DNA of 13,899 nt from JAWOJB01 sp046484325 (GTDB lineage: Bacteria > Actinomycetota > Acidimicrobiia > Spongiisociales > ZC4RG35). A program made the translations under genes and the position numbers. Each line of letters starts with the position of its first letter. Position 1 is the stretch's first letter. The notes below the pieces were generated by a model, which was not told the DNA's origin, searched no databases, and saw only the letters and a list, made by a program, of their open reading frames with translations. The stretch is taken from positions 1 through 13,899 of the forward strand of contig JAWOJB010000089.1 of the NCBI GenBank assembly GCA_046484325.1, read 5' to 3'. Below, piece after piece: positions 1 through 7,065 of the stretch.

Positions 1-612
1 GACGGCTCGTACGTGAACCTGGGAATCGGCATCCCGGAGCTGGTGGCGCGGTTCATCCCCGAAGGCCGGGAGGCGATCTACCACACCGAGAACGGCCTGT
101 TGGGGATGGGCCCGGCGCCCGCTCCCGGCCAGGGGGATCCCGAGCTCATCAATGCCGGCAAACACCACGTCACCGCCATCCCGGGGGCGGCGTTCTTCCA
201 CCACGCCGACAGCTTCGCCATGATCCGTGGCGGCCACATCGACATCTGCGTGCTGGGGGCGATGCAGGTGTCCGAGCAGGGGGATCTCGCCAACTGGTCG
301 ACCGGGGAGTCCGACGCCATCCCGGCGGTGGGCGGAGCGATGGACCTCGTCTCGGGGGTCGGGAGGATCCTGGTGCTCACCCAGCACTGCACCAAGGCCG
401 GCGAGCCCAAGCTGGTCGAGACCTGCACCTACCCGCTCACCGGTCCGGCCGTGGTCGACCGGATCTACACCGACCTCGCCGTGGTCGACGTGACACCGGC
501 CGGCTTCCGGCTCGTGGAGTTGGCCCCCGGAGTGGATCACGACCACGTCCAGGAACGTACCGGGGCGCGGCTGCTCCCCATCGCGGTGCCCGCCGGGAGC
601 GGCCGGCCGTGA
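1..612 (+). CDS. scoB: 3-oxoacid CoA-transferase subunit B, 5'-truncated by the window edge
   Basis: This is the beta subunit of a two-subunit CoA-transferase that moves CoA from succinyl-CoA or another acyl-CoA onto a 3-oxoacid such as acetoacetate or 3-oxoadipate, in the cytoplasm. The frame is open from base 1, reading DGSYVNLGIGIP. This matches the family's conserved N-terminal stretch, so by comparison with Bacillus ScoB roughly 15-20 residues are missing. The catalytic glutamate lies in the motif TENGLLGMGP, with its codon at 88-90. Further family motifs are INAGK, SFAMIRGGHID, SEQGDLANW, VGGAMDLV and YPLTG. The alpha subunit would be expected just upstream, outside the window. The stop overlaps the next gene's GTG start by 4 bases, so the two are probably translated together. 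The exact substrate (ScoB, AtoA or PcaJ type) cannot be told from this fragment. Confidence 0.93.
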   Translation, partial: DGSYVNLGIGIPELVARFIPEGREAIYHTENGLLGMGPAPAPGQGDPELINAGKHHVTAIPGAAFFHHADSFAMIRGGHIDICVLGAMQVSEQGDLANWSTGESDAIPAVGGAMDLVSGVGRILVLTQHCTKAGEPKLVETCTYPLTGPAVVDRIYTDLAVVDVTPAGFRLVELAPGVDHDHVQERTGARLLPIAVPAGSGRP

Positions 613-1934
613 CAAGGGTGAGCGAGCTCGATGAGTCGGCCAGCGCCGCCCTCTACCGTCGGGCGCTCCGAGTGCTGCCGGGAGGGGTGAGCCGCAACGC
701 GGTCCTCCGGCGTCCCCACCCCGTCTACGTGGACCGAGGCGCCGGATGCCGGGTGGTCGACGTCGAGGGGGTCGAGCGGATCGACTTCGCCAACAACATG
801 GCCTCGCTGATCCACGGCCACGCCCATCCGACGATGGTGGCGGCGGTAACCGCCCAGCTCGCCCGGGGTACCGCCTTCAACCTGGCCACCGAGGTCGAGG
901 TGCGCTTCGCCGAGCACCTCGCCGGTCGCAACCCGGGTTTCGAGATGCTCCGGTTCGTCAACTCGGGGACCGAGGCGGTGATGGTGGCGCTCAAGGCGGC
1001 GAGGGCCTTCACCGGTCGCCCGACGATCGCCAAGGTCGAGGGCGCCTACCACGGGACCTACGACTACGCCGAGGTGAGCCAGACCGCCAACCCCTCGAAC
1101 TGGGGGGATCTCGACGAACCGTCGCGTGTGCCCGTCGTCCGGGGGACACCGGCAGGGGTGCTGGACGACGTGGTCGTGATCCCCTTCAACGACCCCGAAC
1201 GGTCCCGGGCGATCCTCGACCGCCATCGAGACCGGGTGGCGGCGGTGCTGGTCGATCCGATGCCCCACCGGGTGGGGCTGATCCCGGCGAGTGCCGAGTT
1301 CGTCGACTTCCTGCGGACCTGGACTCTGGAGTCGGGGGCGCTCCTCGTCTTCGATGAGGTCGTGACGTTCCGGAGCGCCTACGGCGGTGCCCAGACGTGG
1401 TATCGGTCGGGCCCCGACCTCACCGCCCTCGGCAAGATCATCGGGGGCGGGTTCCCGGTGGGGGCGGTGGCGGGCCGTCGAGCGGTGATGGAGGTCCTCG
1501 ACCCTCTCGCCGATCCGGTCCTCTTCCCCCACTCCGGCACCTTCTCCGCCAACCCGGTGACCATGACCGCCGGACTCGTCGCGATGGAGCTCTTCGACCG
1601 GCCGGCGGTCGAGCGACTGAACCGTCTGGCCGGGCTGGCGGTCCAGGGCATCGAGCAGGCGGCCACCTCGGCCGGGATCGCCGCTTCGGTGACCGGAGGG
1701 GGATCCATGCTGCGGGTGCACCTGAAGGAGAAGGCGCCTTCCACCTATCGGGAGGCCTACGCCTCACCCGACGAGGCCGGGCGGTTGTCGGTGCTCCTCG
1801 AGCACCTGTTCTCCGCCGGCATCCTGCTGATCGGCACCGGCACGGCGGCCCTCTCCACCCCCATGTCCGAGCACGACGTGGGGCGGCTGGTCGAGGCCAT
1901 GGAGGCCGGGTTTCGCTCCCTGGATGCGAGCTGA
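609..1934 (+). CDS. Class III PLP aminotransferase, GSAM-like fold (possible beta-amino-acid transaminase)
   Basis: This 441-residue PLP enzyme belongs to the fold-type I, class III group that includes glutamate-1-semialdehyde aminomutase. Visible motifs are HGHAHP, FVNSGTEAVMVALKAAR (phosphate-binding region), VEGAYHG, LLVFDEVV (the aspartate that contacts the PLP ring nitrogen) and DLTALGKIIGGGFPVGA. The last contains the Schiff-base lysine, K276, with codon 1434-1436. The HemL-typical SWGPMILGH and QAGTLSGNP motifs are replaced by MASLIHGH and HSGTFSANP. The latter is closer to beta-amino-acid transaminases such as the Variovorax beta-phenylalanine aminotransferase, so a heme role is unlikely. 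GTG 609 overlaps the preceding stop (GTGA); GTG 618 is an alternative start three codons later. Pairing with a CoA-transferase suggests that the oxoacid product is activated to a CoA ester. The class is secure, but the substrate is inferred. Confidence 0.88.
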   Translation: MTRVSELDESASAALYRRALRVLPGGVSRNAVLRRPHPVYVDRGAGCRVVDVEGVERIDFANNMASLIHGHAHPTMVAAVTAQLARGTAFNLATEVEVRFAEHLAGRNPGFEMLRFVNSGTEAVMVALKAARAFTGRPTIAKVEGAYHGTYDYAEVSQTANPSNWGDLDEPSRVPVVRGTPAGVLDDVVVIPFNDPERSRAILDRHRDRVAAVLVDPMPHRVGLIPASAEFVDFLRTWTLESGALLVFDEVVTFRSAYGGAQTWYRSGPDLTALGKIIGGGFPVGAVAGRRAVMEVLDPLADPVLFPHSGTFSANPVTMTAGLVAMELFDRPAVERLNRLAGLAVQGIEQAATSAGIAASVTGGGSMLRVHLKEKAPSTYREAYASPDEAGRLSVLLEHLFSAGILLIGTGTAALSTPMSEHDVGRLVEAMEAGFRSLDAS

Positions 1935-1965
1935 GCGGGGGGGGCCGGGCTCCGGACCCCCCCGC
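1935..1965. terminator. GC-only hairpin between convergent genes, likely bidirectional terminator
   Basis: The whole gap between the aminotransferase stop (1932-1934) and the ilvE stop (1966-1968, minus strand) folds as one hairpin. Arms 1935-1943 and 1957-1965 pair over 9 bp. A single G/A mismatch (1944 with 1956) follows, then 4 more pairs (1945-1948 with 1952-1955) and a 3-base loop. There is no T-run on either side, so it is not a classical intrinsic terminator. U-tract-less hairpins between convergent genes are common in high-GC actinobacteria. The placement, exactly between two stop codons, is the best evidence for a termination or mRNA-end role. Confidence 0.7.
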
Positions 1966-2973
1966 CTAGACCCGCCGGAGCCACCCGAACAGGTCGGGAG
2001 CCTTGCCGGTCTGGATGTCGGCGAGGTGGTTGCGAAGCCGGAGCGTGGACGGCCCGACCGCCCCGGTGCCCACCGTGAGGTCCTCCCCACGATGGATGAG
2101 GGTTCCCACGCCCGACATGACGGCTGCGGTGCCGGACAGGGCGGCCTCTCCGTCGGGCCGCTGCGCCCAGGCGAGGACGTCGGACACCTCGAGCGGGCGT
2201 TCGTGCACCGCGTAGCCCAGATGATCTGCCAGCTGCAGCACCGAGTCCCGGGTCACCCCGTGGAGGTAGGTGTCGTCGAGCGGCGAGGTGACCACCGCCT
2301 CGCCGTCGAGCAGCAGGAAGTTGGAGGCACCGGTCTCGGTCACCACCCCGAGCGGGGCGAACAGCACCTGGTCGGCTCCGAGGTCGCGCCGGGCCGACAC
2401 CACCGTGCGCAGGGCCGATGCGTAGTTGCCGCCGGTCTTGACCATGCCGAAGCCGGCGGTCGACCGCGGTCGCTCCTCCTCGACCAGGACCCGGAGCGGG
2501 CGGACTCCACCCGAGAAGTAGTCCCCGACCGGTGACGCCAGCACGTAGAGGTAGCCCTCCGATGGGGGCGAGGCCGCCGCGCCCACGTTGGCCTCCGTGC
2601 CGACCAGCGTGGGCCTGAGATAGAGGCTGCCCGGCGGCTCGGGCACGTCGTCACGCGCGCTCGCCACGAGCGAGAGGATCATCTCGGTGAGCAGGTCGGC
2701 CGGGGGCGGCGGCAGGCACAGCAACTCCGCGCTGTGCCCCATCCGGGCGACGTGCCGGTCCAGCCGGAACACCGCCACCCCGCCGTCGGGCTGGCGATGG
2801 GCCTTGAGGCCCTCGAAGACGCTGCTGGCGTAGTGGAGGACGTGGGCGCCGGGGTGGAGGGACAGGGGCGCCACCGGTTCGATCGAGATGTCCCCGTACC
2901 GGTCGTCGACGAAGCGGGTCATTGTCATCGTCTTCGTGAACACCGAGCCGAAGGGAGCGGTGACGGCGGTCAT
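1966..2973 (-). CDS. ilvE: Branched-chain amino acid aminotransferase (IlvE, class IV PLP)
   Basis: A 335-residue fold-type IV aminotransferase that transfers the amino group between glutamate and the 2-oxoacids of leucine, isoleucine and valine. It acts as the last biosynthetic step or the first catabolic one. The N-terminus MTAVTAPFGSVFT followed by a loop ending in HYASSVFEGLKAHR is typical. The PLP lysine is K179 in GMVKTGGNYASALR (codon complement of 2437-2439). VVTETGASNFLL is the cofactor-phosphate region, and GTAAVMSGVGTL near the C-terminus matches the Bacillus-like GTAAVxSPVG motif, with Gly in place of the usual Pro. I chose the ATG at 2971-2973 because translation upstream of it, in the 61-base gap after lysA, shows no family sequence. 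It lies downstream of lysA in the same direction and ends on the shared terminator. A D-amino-acid transaminase or aminodeoxychorismate lyase is less likely given the length and the GTAAV motif. Confidence 0.92.
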   Translation of the reverse strand: MTAVTAPFGSVFTKTMTMTRFVDDRYGDISIEPVAPLSLHPGAHVLHYASSVFEGLKAHRQPDGGVAVFRLDRHVARMGHSAELLCLPPPPADLLTEMILSLVASARDDVPEPPGSLYLRPTLVGTEANVGAAASPPSEGYLYVLASPVGDYFSGGVRPLRVLVEEERPRSTAGFGMVKTGGNYASALRTVVSARRDLGADQVLFAPLGVVTETGASNFLLLDGEAVVTSPLDDTYLHGVTRDSVLQLADHLGYAVHERPLEVSDVLAWAQRPDGEAALSGTAAVMSGVGTLIHRGEDLTVGTGAVGPSTLRLRNHLADIQTGKAPDLFGWLRRV

Positions 2974-2982
2974 GGGTCGGGC

Positions 2983-2988
2983 ATGGTA
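2983..2988 (-). promoter_or_regulatory. Possible -10 element for ilvE
   Basis: On the minus strand TACCAT fits the TANNNT pattern of an actinobacterial -10 box. It lies 9 bases upstream of the chosen ilvE ATG, a spacing that would give a leaderless or nearly leaderless transcript. I see no convincing -35 hexamer 16-18 bases further upstream, so this is weak. ilvE may simply be read through from lysA. Confidence 0.25.
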
Positions 2989-3034
2989 TCGACTCGAAGC
3001 CCGCCACGATCCGGTCGAGGTGAATGGGCTCGGT

Positions 3035-4303
3035 TCACGTGTCGAGCCGGACGAGGTCGTCGAGGGTCTCTCGCCGGACCACCACCCTGGCCCGGCCACC
3101 CGTGCAGAACACGACCGCCGGTCGTGGGACCTTGTTGTAGCTGGACCCCATCGAGTGCCCGTATGCCCCGGTCACCGGCGTGGCGAGCACGTCTCCGACC
3201 ACGATGTCGTCGGGAACCCAACCCCTGCGCACGAGCACGTCTCCCGACTCGCAGTGCTTGCCCACGACCGTGACCGGGCGGGTCCTCTCGGCGAGGAGTG
3301 CGCGGGGGAGGAAGGTCTCGTACCCGCTCCCATAGAGGACCGGACGGGGGTTGTCGCTCATGCCACCGTCGACCGCCACGTAGGTGCGGACGTCGGGGAT
3401 GTCCTTGATCGTGCCCACGGTGTAGAGGGTCACGGCGGCCGCCGCCACGATCGATCGCCCCGGCTCGGCGAGCAGGCGCGCCTCGAGGCCCTCCGCCCGG
3501 CAGGCTGAGGTGATCGCCTCGCCCCACTCGCTGATGGTCGGAGCCTCTTCGCCTTCGACATAGGGCACGCCGAGTCCCCCGCCCAGGGACACCTCGGCAG
3601 GTGTGAACGGCAGAGCGAAGCGGGCTACCACCCCGGCGGCATCGCGCAGCGAGCCCAGCCGGAACACCTGGCTGCCGATGTGGGCGTGGAAGCCGAGGAG
3701 TTCGATCGCCTGAGAGGACCGTGCCCGCTCCACGGCGCGGCCCGCCGCCCCGGTCGACACGGTGAAGCCGAACTTGGTGTCGTCGTGGCCGGTGGCCACG
3801 TATTCGTGGGTGTGGGCCTCGACCCCCGGGGTGATCCTGAGCAGCGCCCGGGCCGGGGGCAGTCCCTGGCGGTGCAAGCCCTCGAGCCGGTCGATCTCGT
3901 CGAACGAGTCGATCACGAGCCTGCCCACGCCCGCCGCGAGCCCGGCTCGCAGCTCCTCGCCGGACTTGTTGTTGCCATGGAGGACGAGCCTGTCGGCCGG
4001 CACCCCGGCCGACAACGCGACGTGCATCTCGCCTCCCGTGGCAACGTCGAGGAGCATGCCCTCCTCGTGGGCGAGCCGGGCCATCTCCTGGCACAGGAAC
4101 GCCTTGGTGGCGTAGGCGGCCCCGTCGGGGAACGCGGCCACGGCCTCGCGGCACCGGGAGCGGAGATGGTCCTCGTCGTAGACGAACAGGGGGGTCCCGA
4201 ACTCCGCGGCGAGATCCAGGACGTCGCACCCGCCCAGCCGCAGCCGCCCGCCGCGCTGGTCGGCCGAGTCGGGGAGCAGTCGGGAGGGGAGTGGTCCGGC
4301 CAC
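3035..4303 (-). CDS. lysA: Diaminopimelate decarboxylase (lysine biosynthesis)
   Basis: This PLP enzyme (fold-type III, alanine-racemase-like barrel) decarboxylates meso-diaminopimelate to L-lysine. With the GTG start at 4301-4303 it has 422 residues. The PLP lysine is K67 in AYATKAFL. Other motifs are HAHIGSQ (206-212), GGGLGVPY (241-248, phosphate-binding glycine loop), EPGRSI (280-285), the active-site cysteine C351 in KHCESGD, and YGHSMGSSYN (381-390). The N-terminus LLPDSAD followed by GGCDVLDLAAEFGTPLFVYDE is typical of actinobacterial LysA. A TTG at 4337-4339 would add 12 residues. GTG is preferred because it lies at the same distance (5 bases) from a repeated 14-mer as the divergent hom ATG. 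In many actinobacteria lysA is co-directional with hom; here it is divergent. Confidence 0.94.
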   Translation of the reverse strand: MAGPLPSRLLPDSADQRGGRLRLGGCDVLDLAAEFGTPLFVYDEDHLRSRCREAVAAFPDGAAYATKAFLCQEMARLAHEEGMLLDVATGGEMHVALSAGVPADRLVLHGNNKSGEELRAGLAAGVGRLVIDSFDEIDRLEGLHRQGLPPARALLRITPGVEAHTHEYVATGHDDTKFGFTVSTGAAGRAVERARSSQAIELLGFHAHIGSQVFRLGSLRDAAGVVARFALPFTPAEVSLGGGLGVPYVEGEEAPTISEWGEAITSACRAEGLEARLLAEPGRSIVAAAAVTLYTVGTIKDIPDVRTYVAVDGGMSDNPRPVLYGSGYETFLPRALLAERTRPVTVVGKHCESGDVLVRRGWVPDDIVVGDVLATPVTGAYGHSMGSSYNKVPRPAVVFCTGGRARVVVRRETLDDLVRLDT

Positions 4304-4308
4304 GGACG

Positions 4309-4375
4309 CAGGCAAGCAGGCCGAATGCCGGTGAGCCAACCGCCTTGCGCCGCTGCCCGGTGGCCTGCTTGCCTG
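4309..4375. repeat. Perfect 14-bp inverted repeat between divergent lysA and hom
   Basis: The sequence CAGGCAAGCAGGCC (4309-4322) recurs as its exact reverse complement GGCCTGCTTGCCTG (4362-4375), separated by 39 bases. Read toward each gene, the same 14-mer is followed by exactly 5 bases and then the start codon: GTG of lysA on the minus strand, ATG of hom on the plus strand. Both arms therefore occupy the translation-initiation or leaderless-promoter zone of their gene. Reading outward, a weak TTG-type hexamer also lies 18 bases upstream of TTGCCT in both directions. Possible roles are paired operator half-sites, matched divergent promoters, or matched initiation regions. The repeat itself is certain; its role is not. 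Confidence 0.75.
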
Positions 4376-4380
4376 GGGGC

Positions 4381-5658
4381 ATGCGCGTCGGGATCGGCAT
4401 TCTCGGCGGTGGCACCGTGGGAGGTGTCCTCGCCCGCAAGCTGCTGGAGGATCGGGAGGCGATCGCCGCCAAGGCGGGGATCGACCTCGAGCTCGTGAAG
4501 GTGGCGGTCCGCGACCCTGCCAGGGCCCGCCCCTTCCCCTCCGGGTATCTCTCCACCCGGCCCGAGGAGGTGGTGGCGGATCCTGCCGTCGACCTCGTGG
4601 TCGAGTTGCTCGGCGGGCTCGAGCCGGCCCGCAGCCTCGTCCTCCAGGCGCTCGACCTCGGCAAACCGGTCGTCACCGCCAACAAGGAGCTGGTGGCGGC
4701 AGACGGCCCCGAGCTCTTCCAGCGCGCCGCCGCCCGGGGGGTGTCGCTCCTGTTCGAGGCGGCGGTCGGGGGTGGCATCCCGCTCATCCGCCCGCTGTCG
4801 GAGTCCCTCGCCGGTGAGCGGCTGACCAGGGTGCTGGGGATCGTCAACGGGACGACCAACTACATCCTCACCTCGATGAGCCAGGATGGGACCACCTACC
4901 CCGAGGCGCTGGCCGAGGCCCAGCGACTGGGGTACGCCGAGGCCGACCCCACCGCCGACGTGGGGGGCGGCGACGCCGCCGCCAAGGCGGCCATCCTCGG
5001 GGCGCTCGCCTTCGGGGTGTGGATCGGTTCCGACCGGGTGTACCGCGAGGGGATCGAGGCCATCGACGTCCGCGACCTCGACTATGCCGCCGATCTCGGG
5101 TACGCCGTGAAGCTGCTGGCGGTGGCTGAGGCGTCGGGTGGAGGGGTCGCCGTCCGGGTGCACCCCGCCCTCGTGCCCGACGACCACCCGCTGGCGGGGG
5201 TCCGTGGGGCCAACAACGCCGTCTTCATCGAAGGTCGGTCGGTGGGGGAGTTGCTTTTCATGGGGCCGGGGGCGGGGGGCGAGCCCACTGCCACCGCCGT
5301 GCTCGGCGACGTCATCGACGCCTCCCGTGAGCTGTTGGCCGGGGCCCAGGTCGCCCCCCGCATCCAGTTCGGGGGCGGCTCGATCATCGACTTCGCCGAG
5401 ATCCCGACCAAGTGGTACCTGCGGCTCCAGGTGACCGATGCCCCGGGCGTGCTGGCCCAGATCGCCGGTGTGTTCGGCGAGCACGGCGTGAGCCTCATGT
5501 CGGTCTGGCAGGAGGGGCGGGGGGAGGAGGCCACGCTGCTCCTCGTGACCCACGACGCCCCCGAGCGCAGCCAGCGCCAGGCGGTCGCCGCCCTGCGGGA
5601 GTTGGCCTCCGTCCGGCAGGTGGCCGCCACGATCCGGGTCGTGGCCGCCGAGCCCTGA
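4381..5658 (+). CDS. hom: Homoserine dehydrogenase with C-terminal ACT domain
   Basis: This NAD(P)H enzyme reduces aspartate semialdehyde to homoserine, the branch point to threonine and methionine. It has 425 residues, normal for the monofunctional form. The Rossmann domain begins VGIGILGGGTVGG (residues 3-15). VVTANKELVA (98-106) carries the conserved lysine K102. GIVNGTTNYILTSM (153-166) and the DP-x-x-DVGGGDAAAK stretch (189-202) contain the acidic and lysine residues (E188, D198, K202) expected at the catalytic site. Residues from about 345 to the end form an ACT domain (VTDAPGVLAQIAGVFGEHGV), normally the site of threonine feedback inhibition. The ATG at 4381 begins the family sequence directly, so upstream in-frame codons are not used. 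The stop overlaps the thrC ATG by one base (TGATG), implying coupled translation. Confidence 0.95.
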   Translation: MRVGIGILGGGTVGGVLARKLLEDREAIAAKAGIDLELVKVAVRDPARARPFPSGYLSTRPEEVVADPAVDLVVELLGGLEPARSLVLQALDLGKPVVTANKELVAADGPELFQRAAARGVSLLFEAAVGGGIPLIRPLSESLAGERLTRVLGIVNGTTNYILTSMSQDGTTYPEALAEAQRLGYAEADPTADVGGGDAAAKAAILGALAFGVWIGSDRVYREGIEAIDVRDLDYAADLGYAVKLLAVAEASGGGVAVRVHPALVPDDHPLAGVRGANNAVFIEGRSVGELLFMGPGAGGEPTATAVLGDVIDASRELLAGAQVAPRIQFGGGSIIDFAEIPTKWYLRLQVTDAPGVLAQIAGVFGEHGVSLMSVWQEGRGEEATLLLVTHDAPERSQRQAVAALRELASVRQVAATIRVVAAEP

Positions 5659-7025
5659 TGCGCTACGTCTCGACCAGGGGCCGGGCTCCGACGCGCGACT
5701 TCGAGGAGGTACTGCTCGAGGGCCTCGCTCCCGACGGGGGCCTCTACGTGCCGGAGCTGTGGCCGCAACTCGGGGAGATCCGACCCGGCGCCCCGTACCA
5801 CGAGGTCGTGACGGCCGTGATGGAGCCGTTGGTGGCCGGCAGCCCGCTCGACGACTCGCTGGCCGATCTGGTGCGGGGTGCGTACGAAAGCTTCCGGCAC
5901 CCTGAGGTCGCACCGCTCCGCCGGGTCGGGGAGGACGTGTGGCTGCTCGAGCTCTTCTGGGGGCCCACCCTCTCGTTCAAGGATTACGCCCTCCAGGTGC
6001 TCGGGCGCATGCTCGACGTGGCATTGGGCCGGCGGGGCCGGCGGGCGCTCGTGGTCGGCGCCACCTCGGGGGACACGGGATCGGCGGCGATGGAGGCGTT
6101 GCGGGACCGGGAGGCGGTCGACGTCGTGATCCTCTTCCCGCATGGCCGGGTGTCAGAGGTGCAGCGCCGTCAGATGACGACGGTCGGGGCACCCAACGTG
6201 CACGCCGTGGCCGTCGACGGGACGTTCGACGATTGCCAGGATCTGGTCAAGGCGTGCTTCGGCGATCCCACCGTTCGCGACGAGCTCTCGCTGGCGGCCG
6301 TCAACTCGATCAACTGGGCGCGCATCGCGGCCCAGGCCGGGTATCACGTGTGGACGGCCGAGCAGGTGCCGGACCGCCCGGTCGTGTCGATCCCCACCGG
6401 CAATTTCGGGAACGTGCTCTCGGCCCACGTGGCGAAGGCGATGGGAGCGCCGATCGGCCGGCTCGTCGTGGCGAACAACGCCAACCACGGCCTGCACCGG
6501 CTCGTCGTCGACGGGCGCCTGCCGATCTCCCCGGTGGCCCCGACCCTCGCCCCCGCCATGGACATCCAGGTTCCCTCCAACCTCGAGCGGTACCTGTTCG
6601 AGATCCTCGACCGGTCGGGTTCGTCGACGGCCCGGACCATGGCCGGCTACCGCGAGCAGGGAGGGTTCGTGCTCGACGAGATCCGCCACCATCGGATGAC
6701 GGAGGACTTCGGGGCCGGTTGGGCGGGCGATGCCGAGATCGAGCAGGTGATCGGCGAGGTCTCGGAGCGGTGGGGGATCACCCTCGATCCGCACACGGCG
6801 GTGGCATGGAAGGTCGGCGTCGAGCACCGGATCCCCGGCCGGCCGCTGGTCGTCGTCGCCACCGCCCACCCCGCCAAGTTCCCCGAGGCGGTCGCAGAGG
6901 CCACGGGCGAGGCCCCCCGCCTCCCGCCGGGGTTCGGGCACCTGTGGTCGCGCGACGAGCGATTCGAGCGGATCCCCGCCGATCGTGACACCCTCGTCGA
7001 CCTGCTCCGATCGGTCGCCGGCTGA
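5658..7025 (+). CDS. thrC: Threonine synthase, long (E. coli/yeast-like) type
   Basis: This PLP enzyme converts O-phosphohomoserine to threonine. The 455-residue protein has the Thr_synth_N domain at its start (YVSTRGRAPTRDFEEVLLEG, then GLAPDGGLYVPE). PLP lysine K108 lies in PTLSFKDYALQ (codon 5979-5981). Next come GATSGDTGSAAMEAL, NSINWARIAAQAGYHVW, IPTGNFGNVLSAHVAKAMG (cofactor-phosphate glycine/asparagine loop) and VVVATAHPAKFPEAV near the C-terminus. This is the long class, like E. coli (about 430) and Corynebacterium ThrC, rather than the roughly 360-residue class found in Mycobacterium tuberculosis. The ATG overlaps the hom stop by one base. The homoserine kinase that supplies its substrate (thrB) is not in this window; rho follows directly. 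Confidence 0.95.
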   Translation: MRYVSTRGRAPTRDFEEVLLEGLAPDGGLYVPELWPQLGEIRPGAPYHEVVTAVMEPLVAGSPLDDSLADLVRGAYESFRHPEVAPLRRVGEDVWLLELFWGPTLSFKDYALQVLGRMLDVALGRRGRRALVVGATSGDTGSAAMEALRDREAVDVVILFPHGRVSEVQRRQMTTVGAPNVHAVAVDGTFDDCQDLVKACFGDPTVRDELSLAAVNSINWARIAAQAGYHVWTAEQVPDRPVVSIPTGNFGNVLSAHVAKAMGAPIGRLVVANNANHGLHRLVVDGRLPISPVAPTLAPAMDIQVPSNLERYLFEILDRSGSSTARTMAGYREQGGFVLDEIRHHRMTEDFGAGWAGDAEIEQVIGEVSERWGITLDPHTAVAWKVGVEHRIPGRPLVVVATAHPAKFPEAVAEATGEAPRLPPGFGHLWSRDERFERIPADRDTLVDLLRSVAG

Positions 7026-7031
7026 CCAGGC

Positions 7032-7059
7032 TTGGCACCCGGCCGCCGGGCGCTATGAT
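7032..7059 (+). promoter_or_regulatory. Sigma-70-type promoter upstream of rho
   Basis: TTGGCA (7032-7037) and TATGAT (7054-7059) are separated by 16 bp and are close to the TTGACA/TATAAT consensus. This is unusual for such GC-rich DNA. The -35 begins seven bases after the thrC stop. A start site near 7066 is expected, giving a leader of about 167 nt before the rho ATG. The spacer contains the perfect dyad CCCGG-CCG-CCGGG (7038-7050), which could be an operator or could be chance in GC-rich DNA. Either way, the rho operon probably has its own promoter rather than depending only on hom-thrC. Confidence 0.7.
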
Positions 7060-7065
7060 GTCGAC

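Noticed and set aside
537..1721. Long minus-strand open frame across the aminotransferase
   Set aside because: Compositionally biased shadow frame with no recognisable domain; the plus strand encodes a complete PLP enzyme.
609..1934. Annotating the aminotransferase as HemL (glutamate-1-semialdehyde aminomutase)
   Set aside because: HemL-typical motifs around the N-terminal GGVNSPVRAF, SWGPMILGH and QAGTLSGNP are absent or altered, and the neighbour is a CoA-transferase, not a heme gene.
4304..4339. Upstream TTG start for lysA
   Set aside because: It would add 12 non-family residues and overlap the repeated 14-mer; the GTG at 4301-4303 matches the family N-terminus and the mirror spacing with hom.
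2970..5913. Very long open frames antisense to lysA, hom and thrC
   Set aside because: They are rich in Arg, Pro, Gly and His without any family motif, and oppose genes with clear catalytic motifs; long antisense frames are expected in DNA this GC-rich.
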